Part shown: piece by piece, positions 8,149-20,049 of the stretch | How positions within the stretch are numbered: position 1 is the first letter of the stretch | How the letters are laid out: each line of letters begins with the position of its first letter | Assembly (NCBI GenBank): GCA_019635415.1 | Contig: JAHBZN010000004.1 | Coordinates: forward strand, 1-64,000 | Direction: 5' to 3' | Length of the DNA: 64,000 nt | Source: Ramlibacter sp. | Lineage (GTDB): Bacteria > Pseudomonadota > Gammaproteobacteria > Burkholderiales > Burkholderiaceae_C | Notes under the pieces: model-generated | What the model was told of the DNA's origin: nothing | The model's input: the letters and a program-made list of their open reading frames with translations, nothing else | Database searches by the model: none | Made by a program: the position numbers and the translations under genes

Positions 8149-8964
8149 ATGCCCCCCCCTCACACCCCCGAACATCCCCCGGACGACGACGAACTCCACG
8201 CGTTCGTCGATGGCCGCCTGGCCCCCTGGGCCGCCGATGCCTTGCGCGACAGAATGGCCGACGACCCCGAGCGCCGCGAGACGGCCGCCGCCTGGCGTGC
8301 GCAGCGGGAGGCCCTGCGCGCGCAGTACGGCGGCGCTTCCGACGACCCCTTGCCCGCCACCTTCCTGGCGGCCGCCCAGGAGCTCGCCGACGGCCAGGCC
8401 CGCCATTCGCAATGGTGGCGCTGGGGCGGCATCGCTGCCTCCGTGATGCTGGCGTTCGTGCTGGGCTGGGTCAGCAGCACCGCCTGGCGCCCGGGATCGG
8501 GGGTCCGGCTGGCCAGCAACGGACCGGTGCTCCAGTTTGCCCGCCAGGCCGCCTGGGCCCATGCGGTGTACCTGCCCGAGGTGCGACACCCGGTGGAAGT
8601 GCCGGCCGCGCAGCAGGAGCACCTGGTGCAATGGCTGTCCAAGCGCCTGGGCCGCCCGCTCAAGGTGCCTAACCTGTCCGCACAGGGGTTTGAACTGGTC
8701 GGCGGCCGGCTGCTGCCGGGCGAGGCGGGTGCACGCGCCCAATTCATGTTTCAGGGGACCGGGGGTGAACGCATCACGCTGTACGTGGGTGCCGTCGGCA
8801 CAGACGCCAAGGCCCCGGTGAAGGAAACAGCGTTCCGCTTCCTGGACGACGGCCCGACGCCGGGGTTCTACTGGGTAGACCAGGGCTTTGGCTATGCGCT
8901 GTCGGGCAAGCTGCCTCGGGCGACCCTGCTGTCCCTCGCCACGGCGGTGTACCAGCAGCTTTAG
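8149..8964 (+). CDS. Membrane anti-sigma factor for the upstream ECF sigma
   Basis: A 271-residue single-pass protein. The N-terminal cytoplasmic part (DDDELHAFVDGRLAPW..) resembles the anti-sigma domain of RskA/RsiW-like proteins but lacks the HxxxCxxC zinc motif. One membrane helix lies at about 92-112. The C-terminal periplasmic domain (about 115-271) would be the sensor. The start ATG at 8149 has GGGAG upstream and lies 16 bases after the sigma stop. Loss of the zinc motif makes a ZAS-type redox switch unlikely; regulated proteolysis is the more likely release route, by analogy with RsiW. Confidence 0.82.
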   Translation: MPPPHTPEHPPDDDELHAFVDGRLAPWAADALRDRMADDPERRETAAAWRAQREALRAQYGGASDDPLPATFLAAAQELADGQARHSQWWRWGGIAASVMLAFVLGWVSSTAWRPGSGVRLASNGPVLQFARQAAWAHAVYLPEVRHPVEVPAAQQEHLVQWLSKRLGRPLKVPNLSAQGFELVGGRLLPGEAGARAQFMFQGTGGERITLYVGAVGTDAKAPVKETAFRFLDDGPTPGFYWVDQGFGYALSGKLPRATLLSLATAVYQQL

Positions 8965-8988
8965 CGGCCTGCCCAGCCGGCCCGCCGC

Positions 8989-10083
8989 TCAGTCCAGCGC
9001 GCGCAGCGGGTGGGCCTGGGCCGGCCAGGGGCTGACGAAGAACGGCGCCACCATGTCGGCCGTCACGTCTTCGGCCCGCGCCGGGTTCCAGCGCGGGGTG
9101 TGGTCCTTGTCCACCGCCAGGGCCCGGATGCCCTCCACGGTTTCGCTGGTCACGCCGGATCGGCCCAGGTGCCGGGTGTGGAAGCAGTGCCGCACGAGGT
9201 CGCGCTCCATGCGGAGGTCCTCGGCCAGTGTCATGCTGCGCGCGCGGCGCACCTGCTCCAGCACCACGTGCAGCATCAGGGCGGACCGCTGACGCAAGGT
9301 GGCGGCCGTGGCACGCGCCCATTCACTGCCATCGCGTTCCAGCGACGCCAGGATGGCGGGCACGCTCTCCAGCCCGAAATGGGCATCAATTGGAGCTCTA
9401 GCCCCCGCCAGCTGGCCACTGTCCGCTATCAATTCAGTAGCAAAATGGGCTTCGATCGCAGCGGCGGAGTCCAGGCTCCCCGATGCCAGGGCCTCCCAGA
9501 GTCCGGGCAGCCGGTCCGCCGGGACCAGTCCGTCGGCCAGTCCGGCCGCAACGGCATCCGCTCCACCGAGCACATGGCCAGTCAATGCCAGATATTCCCC
9601 CAGATGCCCGGCACAGCGGCTCAGAAAGTAGCCTCCGCCCACGTCCGGAAACAGGCCGATATGGGTCTCGGGCATGGCCATCTTGGTCCGCGGCGTGACG
9701 ACGCGCAGGCTCGCGCCCTGGCTCACGCCCATGCCGCCCCCCATGACGATGCCGTCCATGAAGGCGATGTACGGCTTGGGGTAGTGGTGGATCAGGTGAT
9801 TGAGGGTGTACTCCTCGGTGAAGAAGTCCTCCAGCTCGGGGTTGCCGGCCAATGCCGCCTGGTGGAAGAAGCGGATGTCCCCCCCCGCGCAGAATGCGCC
9901 GAAAGGCCCTTCCTTGCCCATGCCGCGAACGGCCACGGCCGTGACCTGTTCATCGTCGCGCCAGGCCTGCAGGGTGGCCGTCAGCGCCCGGACCATGCCC
10001 AGCGACAAGGCGTTGAGCGCCTTGGGACGATTCAGGGTGATGAGGCCGGTGCGGCCCCGCAGTTCGGCCAGGACATCGGTCAT
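8989..10083 (-). CDS. Enoyl-CoA hydratase/isomerase family, 3-hydroxyisobutyryl-CoA hydrolase-like
   Basis: A 364-residue crotonase-fold enzyme. FCAGGDIR (64-71) and the oxyanion loop GGGMG (115-119) are present. PETHIGLFPDVGGGYFL (about 138-154), with E139 and D147, is the signature of 3-hydroxyisobutyryl-CoA hydrolases of valine breakdown rather than of simple hydratases. The start MTDVLAEL at 10083 follows an AAGGAA site. A copy of the dispersed ~50-bp repeat is embedded at about residues 213-229, encoding ELIADSGQLAGAR with AT-rich codons unlike the rest of the gene. The substrate is inferred from the motif; no other valine genes are nearby. Confidence 0.85.
   Translation of the reverse strand: MTDVLAELRGRTGLITLNRPKALNALSLGMVRALTATLQAWRDDEQVTAVAVRGMGKEGPFGAFCAGGDIRFFHQAALAGNPELEDFFTEEYTLNHLIHHYPKPYIAFMDGIVMGGGMGVSQGASLRVVTPRTKMAMPETHIGLFPDVGGGYFLSRCAGHLGEYLALTGHVLGGADAVAAGLADGLVPADRLPGLWEALASGSLDSAAAIEAHFATELIADSGQLAGARAPIDAHFGLESVPAILASLERDGSEWARATAATLRQRSALMLHVVLEQVRRARSMTLAEDLRMERDLVRHCFHTRHLGRSGVTSETVEGIRALAVDKDHTPRWNPARAEDVTADMVAPFFVSPWPAQAHPLRALD
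9396..9446 (+). repeat. Dispersed ~50-bp repeat, copy C (inside a coding region)
   Basis: Starts CTCTAGCCCCCGCCAG, continues TGGCCA, and ends GCTATCAATTC-AGTAGCAAAAT. It aligns along its length with the copies at 26786, 56162 and, on the other strand, 13319, 42578 and 59764. The host gene is read from the opposite strand, where the copy encodes about 17 in-frame residues. Confidence 0.75.
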
Positions 10084-10099
10084 GGGGGTTCCTTTCAGA

Positions 10100-11011
10100 T
10101 CAGAGGGTCTGGATGCGAGGGGCTCCCGTGCGCTCGCGCCAGCCCAGCAGTTCGTTGCCCACCAGGGCGCCAATCACCAGCGCACCGCCGGTGAGCACTT
10201 CCGGTCGCGGAGCTTCGCCAGCACCCCACCAAGCCCACAGAATGCCGAAGATGACTTCCAGCAGCGCCAGCAGCGACACCTCTGGTGCCTTGAGCACCCT
10301 GGCGCACACCACGGACAGGGTACAGGGAATGGCCAGCTGAACCAGCCCCAGCAGGGCCAGCCAGCCCACGTCGGCACCGCTGGCCGCAAAGGGCAGCGAC
10401 AGTGGCAGCGTGAGCAATGTGGAAATCACCGCGCCCACCAGCACCGACGGCACGAGATCGATCTTCTCGCCATGCGCCTGGCTGCGCTGCACCACGGTCC
10501 AGTTGACGGCGCCGGCGATCGGCACGCACAAGGCCACCAGCGAGCCCACCAGCAGCGACGACTCGACGCCCGAGGCGTTGACCTGGGTGCCGTACATCCA
10601 GGCAATGCCCAGCCCGGCCAGCACAATGGCCACCCAGGTGCGGGCCGGCAGCCGGTGGCCAATGAAAATGCGGGCCACCAGTGCGGTGAGCAGCGGGCCC
10701 ACCGACATGGTGACCAGGACGTTGCCCACGCTGGTCAGCGACAGCGCCACCATGAAGGCGGTGAACATCACGCTCCAGCACACGCCCGACAGCCAGAACG
10801 CCGTGCTGCGCCAGTGCATGGCCCGGAACACACCGCTCCCCTGCCATAGCGGCAGGATCACCAGCAGCGACACGACCGTGAAGAAGCTGCGCCAGAAGGT
10901 GATCTCGAAGCTGTGCGCGCTGGACAGCTGGCGCGTCACCACGCCGGCAATCGACCACATCAGCGTGACCGCCACCATGAGCCAGACCGCCTGGCCGTGA
11001 CGCAGTGTCAT
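10100..11011 (-). CDS. EamA/DMT-superfamily permease
   Basis: A 303-residue inner-membrane protein with about ten hydrophobic segments arranged as two EamA repeats (roughly residues 8-140 and 155-290). The opening QAVWLMVAVTLMWSIAGVVTRQL is typical of drug/metabolite transporters. The substrate cannot be predicted. It is co-oriented with the crotonase-type gene that follows after 16 bases and with typA before it. A glycine/tryptophan motif near 275 (FGILWAWWGAGEAP) is usual for this family. Confidence 0.88.
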   Translation of the reverse strand: MTLRHGQAVWLMVAVTLMWSIAGVVTRQLSSAHSFEITFWRSFFTVVSLLVILPLWQGSGVFRAMHWRSTAFWLSGVCWSVMFTAFMVALSLTSVGNVLVTMSVGPLLTALVARIFIGHRLPARTWVAIVLAGLGIAWMYGTQVNASGVESSLLVGSLVALCVPIAGAVNWTVVQRSQAHGEKIDLVPSVLVGAVISTLLTLPLSLPFAASGADVGWLALLGLVQLAIPCTLSVVCARVLKAPEVSLLALLEVIFGILWAWWGAGEAPRPEVLTGGALVIGALVGNELLGWRERTGAPRIQTL

Positions 11012-11063
11012 GGGTGCCCCCCGCGCCCGGCGAGAGGCCCGGCCCGCAGGTGCTCGGCCGGGC

Positions 11064-12889
<1,826 letters not shown>

Positions 12890-12893
<4 letters not shown>

Positions 12894-13858
12894 GGTGTTT
12901 CCAGGATTTGCTGTATTTCAGGGGGGCTCAGCAGTCGCCCCGGGATCAGTTCGCCGGCCTTGACGTGGGCGGTGCCCAGCAAGGCGGCGGGCGCGGCGGC
13001 ATTGCCAGCCGGCGGGCCAAAGACGGCCACGAATTCTTGGTCGGGCCAGCCGCCGCGGCGGCGCAGGCCGCTGAGAAACCGGCCCGCATTGTCAGCGTCC
13101 AGCGTGACAGCGGCGTGATCGGGCAGCAGCGACTGCACGGGCTGCAGGCAGGCCAGTCGCTGCGCTTCGGTCATGGCTTCAAAGACCTCCAGGGTCACGC
13201 ACTGCGACACGTCGAAGTGCCCTGTAGCGGTACGGCGCAGGGCCGTCAGGTGGGCCCCGCAGCCCAGCGCCTCGCCAATGTCCTCGCCCAGCGTCCGGAT
13301 GTAGGTGCCTTTGCTCACTTTTGCTACTATTTCGATAGCATCAAGTGACCGACTGGCGGGGACTTCCGCTAGTTTCAGCGCATGAATGGTGATGTCGCGC
13401 GGTGTCCGTTCGACCTCCACGCCGTCGCGCGCGTATTCATACAGGGCCCGGCCATCTTTCTTGAGCGCACTGTGCATCGGCGGCACCTGGCGCATAGCCC
13501 CCGTGAACTGCCGCGCAACCTCGGCCAGCCGCTGCGGCGTCAGGGGCGCCACCTCGCGCCGCTCGATGACCTCGCCCTCTGCGTCGCCCGTGCTGGTCCG
13601 GATGCCCAGACGCGCAACCGCCTCATAGGTCTTGTCGGCTTCGAGTTGCAGCTGGCTGAACTTGGTGGCGGCGCCAAAGCACAGGGGCAGGACGCCGGTG
13701 GCCAGCGGATCGAGCGTTCCTGTGTGCCCCGCCTTTTCGGCGCGCAGCAGCCATTTGCATTTCTGCAGGGCGTTGTTGCTCGACAGGCCCAGCGGCTTGT
13801 CCAGCAACAGCACCCCATGCACGGGGCGCCTCACGACCCTCGTGCGCGGCGCGTTCAC
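12890..13858 (-). CDS. truB: tRNA pseudouridine-55 synthase
   Basis: Makes pseudouridine at position 55 of the tRNA T-loop. The 322-residue protein has catalytic D50 in HTGTLDPLATGVLPLC, the VSKGTYIRTLGEDIG motif and a C-terminal PUA-like region. A copy of the dispersed repeat falls at about residues 163-180, just before SKGTYIRT, encoding SLDAIEIVAK with ATA/GTA codons unlike the rest of the gene. E. coli TruB is about three residues shorter across this loop, so the net insertion looks small. It sits between rbfA and typA. Confidence 0.95.
13319..13372 (-). repeat. Dispersed ~50-bp repeat, copy D (inside truB)
   Basis: On the minus strand it reads CTAGCGGAAGTCCCCGCCAG, then TCGGTCACTTGAT, then GCTATCGAAATAGTAGCAAAA. 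The central CCCCGCCAG and the terminal GCTATC..GTAGCAAAA match copy C closely. Orientation is the same as the truB coding strand. Confidence 0.7.
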
Positions 13859-13860
13859 TG

Positions 13861-14235
13861 TCAGTCCTCGTTTTTGGATCGCGAGGCCACCGCCTGCGCG
13901 ATCAGCGCGTTCATGTCGGCCGCTCGTTCGGTCGTCCGGTCGAACTGGAAGTGCAGCGTCGGCACCGTGTGGATGTGCAGGCGTTTGAACAGGCCATTGC
14001 GCAGGAAGCCCGCGGCCTGGTTCAGCGCCAGTTCCGACTCCGCCGGGTCCCCCACCAGCAGGCTGAAGAACACCTTGGCATGCGCGTAGTCGGGTGTGAC
14101 CTCGACCGCCTGGATCGTCACCATGCCCACACGGGGGTCCTTGAGCTCGCGCGCGATCAGTTCCGTCAGATCGCGCTGGATCTGGTCGGCAACCTTGAAG
14201 CTGCGGTTGGGAGCGGCGGACTTGCGGGCAGGCAT
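13861..14235 (-). CDS. rbfA: 30S ribosome-binding factor A
   Basis: A 124-residue RbfA that helps 16S rRNA 5'-end maturation. Conserved segments are [25 protein letters not shown] and [15 protein letters not shown]. The start [12 protein letters not shown] at 14235 is preferred; upstream in-frame codons overlap the signal peptidase gene end and are not family-like. It lies 2 bases before truB and just after an inserted signal peptidase gene in the nusA operon. Confidence 0.94.
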   Translation of the reverse strand: MPARKSAAPNRSFKVADQIQRDLTELIARELKDPRVGMVTIQAVEVTPDYAHAKVFFSLLVGDPAESELALNQAAGFLRNGLFKRLHIHTVPTLHFQFDRTTERAADMNALIAQAVASRSKNED

Positions 14236-14249
14236 GGATGGCGTCGTGT

Positions 14250-14930
14250 TCAGCCGTGCAGCGGCAGCCACCAGCGCCCGGCGCGCGGCAGATACCAATC
14301 CAGCGGATCGTGCGACATCACGACCCTGACGGCCCGGCCCGTGACGCGGTCAACGTTGATGAAGCCGATGAAACGGGAGTCGTTGCTGTTGTCGCGGCTG
14401 TCGCCCAGCACCATGACGGCGCCTTCCGGGACCTGCACGGGGGCAAAGTCGCGGTAGCGGTTGATGGCCGGCAGGCGAGCGACCTCGATCGGATGGGGCC
14501 CCAGCTGTTCACGCCAGATCTGCGCATCCAGCGGACCCAGCTCCGATGGAATGATGCGCGAGTCGGCCACCAGTGTGCGGGGCACGACGCGGCCGTTGAT
14601 CACGAGCGTGTTGTCCCGCATCTCCACACGGTCGCCGGCCACGGCCACCACGCGCTTGATCAGATTGACGTCGTCTTTCGGCGAGTCGAAGGTGATCACG
14701 TCGCCCGGCTGGGGTGAACTCCAGCGCACCAGGTGATGCAACGTCAGGGGAACGCGCAGGCTGTAGGCCAGCTTGTTCACCATGACCCGGTCGCCCGCCA
14801 CCAGCGTCGGGTTCATCGACGATGAGGGCACGTAGTTCCAGTCGGCCACGGCCGACCGGAACACCAGCATCAGCCCCAGGAAGAGCATGAAGCCGCGGTT
14901 GTGCGACCAGAGTTGCTTGAGGTAGGCCAT
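14250..14930 (-). CDS. lepB: Signal peptidase I (second-type LepB)
   Basis: A 226-residue S26A peptidase with one N-terminal membrane helix (about 13-28). The catalytic serine is S38 in [10 protein letters not shown] and the general base is K92 in [11 protein letters not shown]; the [11 protein letters not shown] box lies near residues 176-186. Box order and spacing fit an active signal peptidase. E. coli LepB has two helices, so this is a shorter variant. It lies between infB and rbfA in an otherwise translation-only operon, 6 bases after infB. Whether it is the main peptidase or a paralogue cannot be told from the window. Confidence 0.9.
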   Translation of the reverse strand: MAYLKQLWSHNRGFMLFLGLMLVFRSAVADWNYVPSSSMNPTLVAGDRVMVNKLAYSLRVPLTLHHLVRWSSPQPGDVITFDSPKDDVNLIKRVVAVAGDRVEMRDNTLVINGRVVPRTLVADSRIIPSELGPLDAQIWREQLGPHPIEVARLPAINRYRDFAPVQVPEGAVMVLGDSRDNSNDSRFIGFINVDRVTGRAVRVVMSHDPLDWYLPRAGRWWLPLHG

Positions 14931-14936
14931 GGCGGA

Positions 14937-17807
14937 TTACAGCGTGCGCGCGATTTCCCGGATCTCGAAGAACTCCAGCACGTCGCCTTCGGCGATGTCG
15001 TTGTAGCCCTTGATGTTCAGGCCGCACTCGAAGCCTTCCTTGACTTCCTTGGCATCGTCCTTGAAGCGCTTGAGCGAGTCGAGCTCGCCAGTGAAGATCA
15101 CCACGTTGTCGCGCAGCAGGCGCAGGCGCGCCGAGCGGCGCACCAGGCCCGAGGTGACCATGCAGCCGGCAATCGAGCCGATCTTGCTGACCTTGAACAC
15201 CTGGCGGATCTCGGCGGTACCGATGACCTCTTCCTTCTTGTCGGGCGTGAGCATGCCCGACATCGCGGACTTCAGTTCATCCACGGCGTCGTAGATGATG
15301 CTGTAGTAGCGGATGTCGACCCCGTTGTTCTCGGCCAGCTTGCGCGCGCCAGCGTCGGCACGCGTGTTGAATCCGATGATCACGGCCTTGGCGGCAATGG
15401 CCAGGTTGACGTCCGACTCGCTCACGCCCCCGACGGCGGCGTACACCAGCTGAACCTTGACCTCGTCGGTCGACAGCTTGAGCAACGACTGCGACAGCGC
15501 TTCCTGCGAGCCCTGCACGTCGGCCTTGACGATGATGGGCACCATCTTGACTTCGCCCGCCGTGATGTCCGAGAACACGTTCTCGAGCTTGGCTGCCTGC
15601 TGCTTGGCCAGCTTGGTGTTGCGGAATTTTCCGGCGCGGTAGGTGGCGATCTCGCGCGCGCGGCGTTCGTCGGTCATCACCATGAATTCATCACCGGCAC
15701 CCGGCACGTCGGACAGGCCCTGGATTTCCACCGGGATGGACGGGCCCGCCGACTTGATGGGCTTGCCATTCTCGTCAAGCATGGCGCGCACACGGCCGTA
15801 GGTCTGGCCGGCCAGCACCACGTCACCGGTCTTGAGGGTACCCGACTGCACCAGCACGGTGGCCACGGGACCCCGGCCCTTGTCGAGCTGGGCCTCGATC
15901 ACCAGGCCCTTGGCCATGGCATCCACCGGCGCCTTGAGTTCCAGCACCTCGGCCTGCAACAGCACCTGCTCGAGCAGGTCGTCAATGCCCTGGCCGGTTT
16001 TGGCGGAGACCCCGACGAAGGGCGAATCACCGCCGTACTCTTCGGGCACCACTTCTTCGGCCACCAGTTCCTGCTTGACGCGGTCAAGGTTGGCATCGGG
16101 CTTGTCGATCTTGTTGATCGCCACCACGATGGGCACCCCCGCCGCCTTGGCGTGCTTGATGGCTTCGCGGGTCTGGGGCATGACACCGTCATCAGCCGCC
16201 ACCACCAGAATCACGATGTCGGTGGCCTGGGCGCCGCGGGCCCGCATGGCGGTGAACGCCTCGTGACCCGGGGTGTCCAGGAACGAGACCATGCCACGCG
16301 GAGTCTCCACATGGTAGGCACCGATATGCTGGGTGATGCCGCCGGCTTCGCCCGACGCGACCTTGGCGCGGCGGATGTAGTCCAGCAACGAGGTCTTGCC
16401 GTGGTCGACGTGGCCCATGACCGTCACCACCGGCGCGCGCGTCAGAGCCTCGCCTTCGGTGGCGCCCACATCCTCGTCGGTGAAGGCTTCCGGGTCGTCG
16501 AGCGCGGCCACGACGGCCTTGTGGCCCATTTCCTCGACCACGATCATGGCCGTGTCCTGGTCCAGCGGCTGGTTGATGGTGACCATCTGGCCCAGCTTCA
16601 TGAGGTGCTTGATGACCTCCGAAGCCTTGACGGCCATCTTGTGGGCCAGTTCGGCCACCGTGATGGTCTCGGGCACATGCACCTCGATCACGCGGGCTTC
16701 CACCGGTGCGGCCGGCACTTGCTCCTCGCGCTCACGGTCATTGCCGCGACGGCCGCGCGGACCACCGCGCCAGCTGTTGCGCCCCACGCCGCCGGAGGCG
16801 TCGCCGCGGGTCTTGATTTCCTTCTTCTTGGCAGGATCACCGGCCCAGCTGGACGACAGCTTGGCGGATTTGACTTCCTTGCCGGACCCCGGCGCGGCCG
16901 AACCGGGCGCCCCCGGACGCGCAGCGGCGCCTGCCGCCGGCTTGTGCAGCGTGCCCTTGACGCCCGGCTTCACTTCAGCGGCCTTGGCCACCGGCTTGGC
17001 TTCCTCGGGCTTCTTGGCCACCAGCACCTTCTTGGGCGTGGACATCATCGAGCGGATGGCTGCGGCTTCGGCCTCGGCCTTGCGGCGACGCTCGCTCAGG
17101 TCCGCTGCGCGGGCGGCTTCCTCGTCGGCGCGGGCCTTGGACTCGGCCGCGGCCTTGTCGCGGGCTTCGGACTGCGCACGGGCCTTGTCTTCGGCCTGGC
17201 GCGCCGCGTCGGCAGCGGCTTCCTCGGCGCTGTCCTTGCCAGCACTTTGTTCGGCAAGCGCGGGGGCCTGGACCTTCTTTTCCTCGGCGGCACGGGCGGC
17301 CTGCTCGGCAGCCTCGCGCTCGCGGGTCTCCTGCTCTTCGCGCGCCCGGCGCTTCTCGGCCAGTTCTTCTTCCTGGCGACGGATCAGCTCGGCCTGGCGG
17401 CGGGCTTCTTCCTCGCGGCGGGCCAGCTCAGCCTCATCGATCACGGGCGCGGCAGACACCGCTTCCTCGACCGGCTCGGCCTCGGGCACCACGGCATCGG
17501 CGCCTTCATCGCGCTTGATGAAGGTGCGCTTCTTGCGCACTTCCACCTGGATGGTGCGCGCCTTGCCGGTGGCGTCGGCCTGCTTGATTTCGCTGGTGGA
17601 TTTCTTGACCAGCGTGATCTTCTTGCGCTCGGGCGAGGCCGTGCCATGGCTGGCCTGGAGGTACCCCAGCAGCTTCTGCTTGTCGGTATCGCTCAGCGCA
17701 TCGGCGGCGGACGCCTTGGACACGCCGGCGCTGCGCAGCTGCTCAAGCAGCGTGTCGGTTGATTTCTTGAGTTCGTTGGCAAACTCGGCGACGGTCGTAC
17801 TGGACAT
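14937..17807 (-). CDS. infB: Translation initiation factor IF-2
   Basis: A 956-residue GTPase that loads initiator tRNA on the 30S subunit. N-terminal IF2_N modules ([20 protein letters not shown]) are followed by a long Glu/Ala/Lys/Arg-rich linker (about 100-330). The G domain has GHVDHGKT at 465-472, then DTPGHEAF and NKIDKPDAN, followed by the tRNA-binding C-terminal domains. It lies 24 bases after nusA. A near-complete reading frame on the opposite strand is a composition artefact. Confidence 0.98.
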   Translation of the reverse strand: MSSTTVAEFANELKKSTDTLLEQLRSAGVSKASAADALSDTDKQKLLGYLQASHGTASPERKKITLVKKSTSEIKQADATGKARTIQVEVRKKRTFIKRDEGADAVVPEAEPVEEAVSAAPVIDEAELARREEEARRQAELIRRQEEELAEKRRAREEQETREREAAEQAARAAEEKKVQAPALAEQSAGKDSAEEAAADAARQAEDKARAQSEARDKAAAESKARADEEAARAADLSERRRKAEAEAAAIRSMMSTPKKVLVAKKPEEAKPVAKAAEVKPGVKGTLHKPAAGAAARPGAPGSAAPGSGKEVKSAKLSSSWAGDPAKKKEIKTRGDASGGVGRNSWRGGPRGRRGNDREREEQVPAAPVEARVIEVHVPETITVAELAHKMAVKASEVIKHLMKLGQMVTINQPLDQDTAMIVVEEMGHKAVVAALDDPEAFTDEDVGATEGEALTRAPVVTVMGHVDHGKTSLLDYIRRAKVASGEAGGITQHIGAYHVETPRGMVSFLDTPGHEAFTAMRARGAQATDIVILVVAADDGVMPQTREAIKHAKAAGVPIVVAINKIDKPDANLDRVKQELVAEEVVPEEYGGDSPFVGVSAKTGQGIDDLLEQVLLQAEVLELKAPVDAMAKGLVIEAQLDKGRGPVATVLVQSGTLKTGDVVLAGQTYGRVRAMLDENGKPIKSAGPSIPVEIQGLSDVPGAGDEFMVMTDERRAREIATYRAGKFRNTKLAKQQAAKLENVFSDITAGEVKMVPIIVKADVQGSQEALSQSLLKLSTDEVKVQLVYAAVGGVSESDVNLAIAAKAVIIGFNTRADAGARKLAENNGVDIRYYSIIYDAVDELKSAMSGMLTPDKKEEVIGTAEIRQVFKVSKIGSIAGCMVTSGLVRRSARLRLLRDNVVIFTGELDSLKRFKDDAKEVKEGFECGLNIKGYNDIAEGDVLEFFEIREIARTL

Positions 17808-17831
17808 GTGTCGTGCTACCTTTCATGACCG

Positions 17832-19328
17832 TTACTCTTGAGAGGCGTCGGCACCGGTGAACCAGTGCTCGCGCGCCTTCATGATCAGGGCCTTGGCCTC
17901 GTCCGCGGACTGGGCCGTAATTTCTGTCAATTCATCAACGGCCAGGTCGGCCAGGTCGTCTCGCGTATGGACGCCGTTTTCGGCCAGCTGGGCGATCAGG
18001 GTGGGCGTCAGGCCTTCAAGATCGCGCAGATCCTGAGACACTTCCTCGACGCTTTCCTCACGGACGATTTCCATGGTCAGCAATGCGTCCTTGGCCCGGG
18101 CCCTCAGCTCGTTGACCGTGTCCTCGTCGAAGCTCTCGATTTCGAGCATTTCCTGGAGCGGAACGTAGGCCACCTCCTCGAGGCTGGTGAAGCCTTCGGC
18201 GATCAGGATGTCGGCAATCTCCTGATCCACGTCGAGCTTCTCCATGAACAGCTTGCGCGTGGTGTCGGTTTCCTCGGCCTGCTTCTGGGCAGACTCGTTG
18301 GCGTCCATGATGTTGATCTTCCACCCGGTCAGCTCGGACGCCAGGCGCACGTTCTGGCCACCGCGGCCAATGGCAATGGCCAGGTTTTCCTCGTCCACCA
18401 CCACGTCCATGGCGTGCTTCTCCTCGTCCACGACGATGGAGGAGACGTTGGCCGGCGCCAGTGCGCCGATCACGAACTGGGCCGGGTCCTCAGACCACAG
18501 CACGATGTCCACGCGCTCACCCGCCAGCTCGTTGGTGACGGCGTTGACACGCGTGCCTCGAACGCCAACGCAGGTACCGATCGGGTCCACGCGCTTGTCG
18601 TGGCTCAGCACGGCAATCTTGGCGCGGCTGCCGGCATCACGGGCACAGGATTTGATTTCCAGCAGGCCCTGCTCGATTTCGGGCACTTCCTGGCGGAACA
18701 GTTCCACCATGTATTCGGGCGCCGAACGCGACAGGATGATGGGCGCGCCACGCAGCGTCAGGTCCACCTCCATGATCATCGCGCGGACGCGGTCGCCGTT
18801 GCGCAGGTTCTCCTTGGGGATCATCTCGCTGCGGCGCAGGCGCCCCTCGACGCGGCCGGACTCGACGATGATGTCGCCCTTGTCCATGCGCTTGACGGTG
18901 CCCACGAAGATCTTGTCGCCGCGCGACATGAAGTCGTTGAGCAGCATCTCGCGCTCCGCGTCGCGGATCTTCTGCAGGATGACCTGCTTGGCCGCCATCG
19001 CGCCGATGCGACCGATGGGAACCGACTCGACCGGCTCCTCGATGTAGTCGCCTTCCTCGACGTCGGCAATGCGCTCACGGGCGTCCATGAGCATTTCCTC
19101 GGCGTCGGGGTTCTGCAGGCCAGCCTCGTCGGGAACCACCAGCCAGCGACGGAAGGTTTCGTAATTGCCACTGTCGCGGTCCAGCGCCACGCGGATGTCC
19201 ACGTCACCCTGGTACAGCTTCTTCGTCGCCTGTGCCAGAGCTGACTCGACTGCACCCAACACCACGTCGCGCTCGACGTTCTTCTCGCGCGAAATGGCTT
19301 CCACCAGCATCAACAATTCGCGATTCAT
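17832..19328 (-). CDS. nusA: Transcription termination/antitermination factor NusA
   Basis: A 498-residue NusA with the N-terminal RNA polymerase-binding domain ([20 protein letters not shown]), S1, KH1 and KH2 RNA-binding domains ([19 protein letters not shown]) and two acidic C-terminal repeats ([15 protein letters not shown] and [20 protein letters not shown]). I prefer the start at 19328 over one six codons upstream because it matches the family N-terminus. It is directly after rimP. Confidence 0.97.
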   Translation of the reverse strand: MNRELLMLVEAISREKNVERDVVLGAVESALAQATKKLYQGDVDIRVALDRDSGNYETFRRWLVVPDEAGLQNPDAEEMLMDARERIADVEEGDYIEEPVESVPIGRIGAMAAKQVILQKIRDAEREMLLNDFMSRGDKIFVGTVKRMDKGDIIVESGRVEGRLRRSEMIPKENLRNGDRVRAMIMEVDLTLRGAPIILSRSAPEYMVELFRQEVPEIEQGLLEIKSCARDAGSRAKIAVLSHDKRVDPIGTCVGVRGTRVNAVTNELAGERVDIVLWSEDPAQFVIGALAPANVSSIVVDEEKHAMDVVVDEENLAIAIGRGGQNVRLASELTGWKINIMDANESAQKQAEETDTTRKLFMEKLDVDQEIADILIAEGFTSLEEVAYVPLQEMLEIESFDEDTVNELRARAKDALLTMEIVREESVEEVSQDLRDLEGLTPTLIAQLAENGVHTRDDLADLAVDELTEITAQSADEAKALIMKAREHWFTGADASQE

Positions 19329-19329
19329 G

Positions 19330-19896
19330 TCACGACTCTCCTGCAAGCTTGGCCTTGCGGCCCTTGAAATTCACAATCGATGCCAGCCGTGCTTCACGAA
19401 GCTCGTCCAGCGTAAAACCCAGGACCTGCAGTGGCGCAGGCACCCTCTTCTTGCTCACCCTTTGCCCCGGCTTGACCGCCGGCTCGTCGCTCCAGACGAT
19501 CTGCCAGCCCCCGGCGTCAGCCCGCTCCAGCGTGCCGCGGAACTTCTTGCGGTTGGCAGCCACCTGGCCGCCCGCTGCGGCCCCCAGCGGCGCCCGCAGC
19601 GTGATGTCGATGACCTCGCCGGCAAACCGCTCCAGGTCCTTTTCGTGCCGCAACGGCCGATCGATGCCGGGAGACGACACCTCCAGCCGGCGATAGTCGA
19701 TCTCGTCCACCTCCAGCGCAAACTGCAGCTGCCGGGTGACCTTTTCACAATCCTCGACCGTCACGAACTGCTCGACGCCAGGCTGCCACGGCAGATCGAT
19801 CGTGATGCGCAGCAGGCCGCCCGCGGAGCGGTCAATCTCCACCAGGTCGTAACCGAGCCCGGTCACGGTTTGTTCGACGATCTGCTGTAACGCCAC
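19330..19896 (-). CDS. rimP: Ribosome maturation factor RimP
   Basis: A 188-residue RimP for late 30S subunit maturation. Conserved N-domain segments are [20 protein letters not shown] and the [10 protein letters not shown] motif, followed by the SH3-like C-terminal domain. It is the first gene of the nusA operon, with a single base between its stop and the nusA start. A rho-independent terminator for the previous unit lies about 45 bases upstream, so the operon promoter should lie in or near the short stretch 19897-19942. Confidence 0.95.
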   Translation of the reverse strand: MALQQIVEQTVTGLGYDLVEIDRSAGGLLRITIDLPWQPGVEQFVTVEDCEKVTRQLQFALEVDEIDYRRLEVSSPGIDRPLRHEKDLERFAGEVIDITLRAPLGAAAGGQVAANRKKFRGTLERADAGGWQIVWSDEPAVKPGQRVSKKRVPAPLQVLGFTLDELREARLASIVNFKGRKAKLAGES

Positions 19897-19942
19897 TTGC
19901 GGTGTGCTGTCCTGAAAACGAAAGGGTCAAAAGCAATCGACC

Positions 19943-19974
19943 AAAAAAAACGGGCGGTGAATACCCGCCCGTTT
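19943..19974 (-). terminator. Rho-independent terminator after arfB
   Basis: A perfect 10-bp stem (AAACGGGCGG, loop TGAATAC, CCGCCCGTTT). Read on the minus strand it is followed by a run of eight T. It would end transcription of the yej-arfB unit before rimP. Confidence 0.9.
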
Positions 19975-20049
19975 GGTCGTGAAGCTCAGATTGTACCCCC
20001 TAAATCGTTGATTTGCAACGGTTTAGGCCGGTCTGACCGACTCGGGGCC

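Noticed and set aside
14901..17762. A 953-residue open frame antisense to almost all of infB
   Set aside because: Its residues are rich in His, Gly, Leu and Asp as expected from reading GC-rich codons backwards; infB itself is certain.
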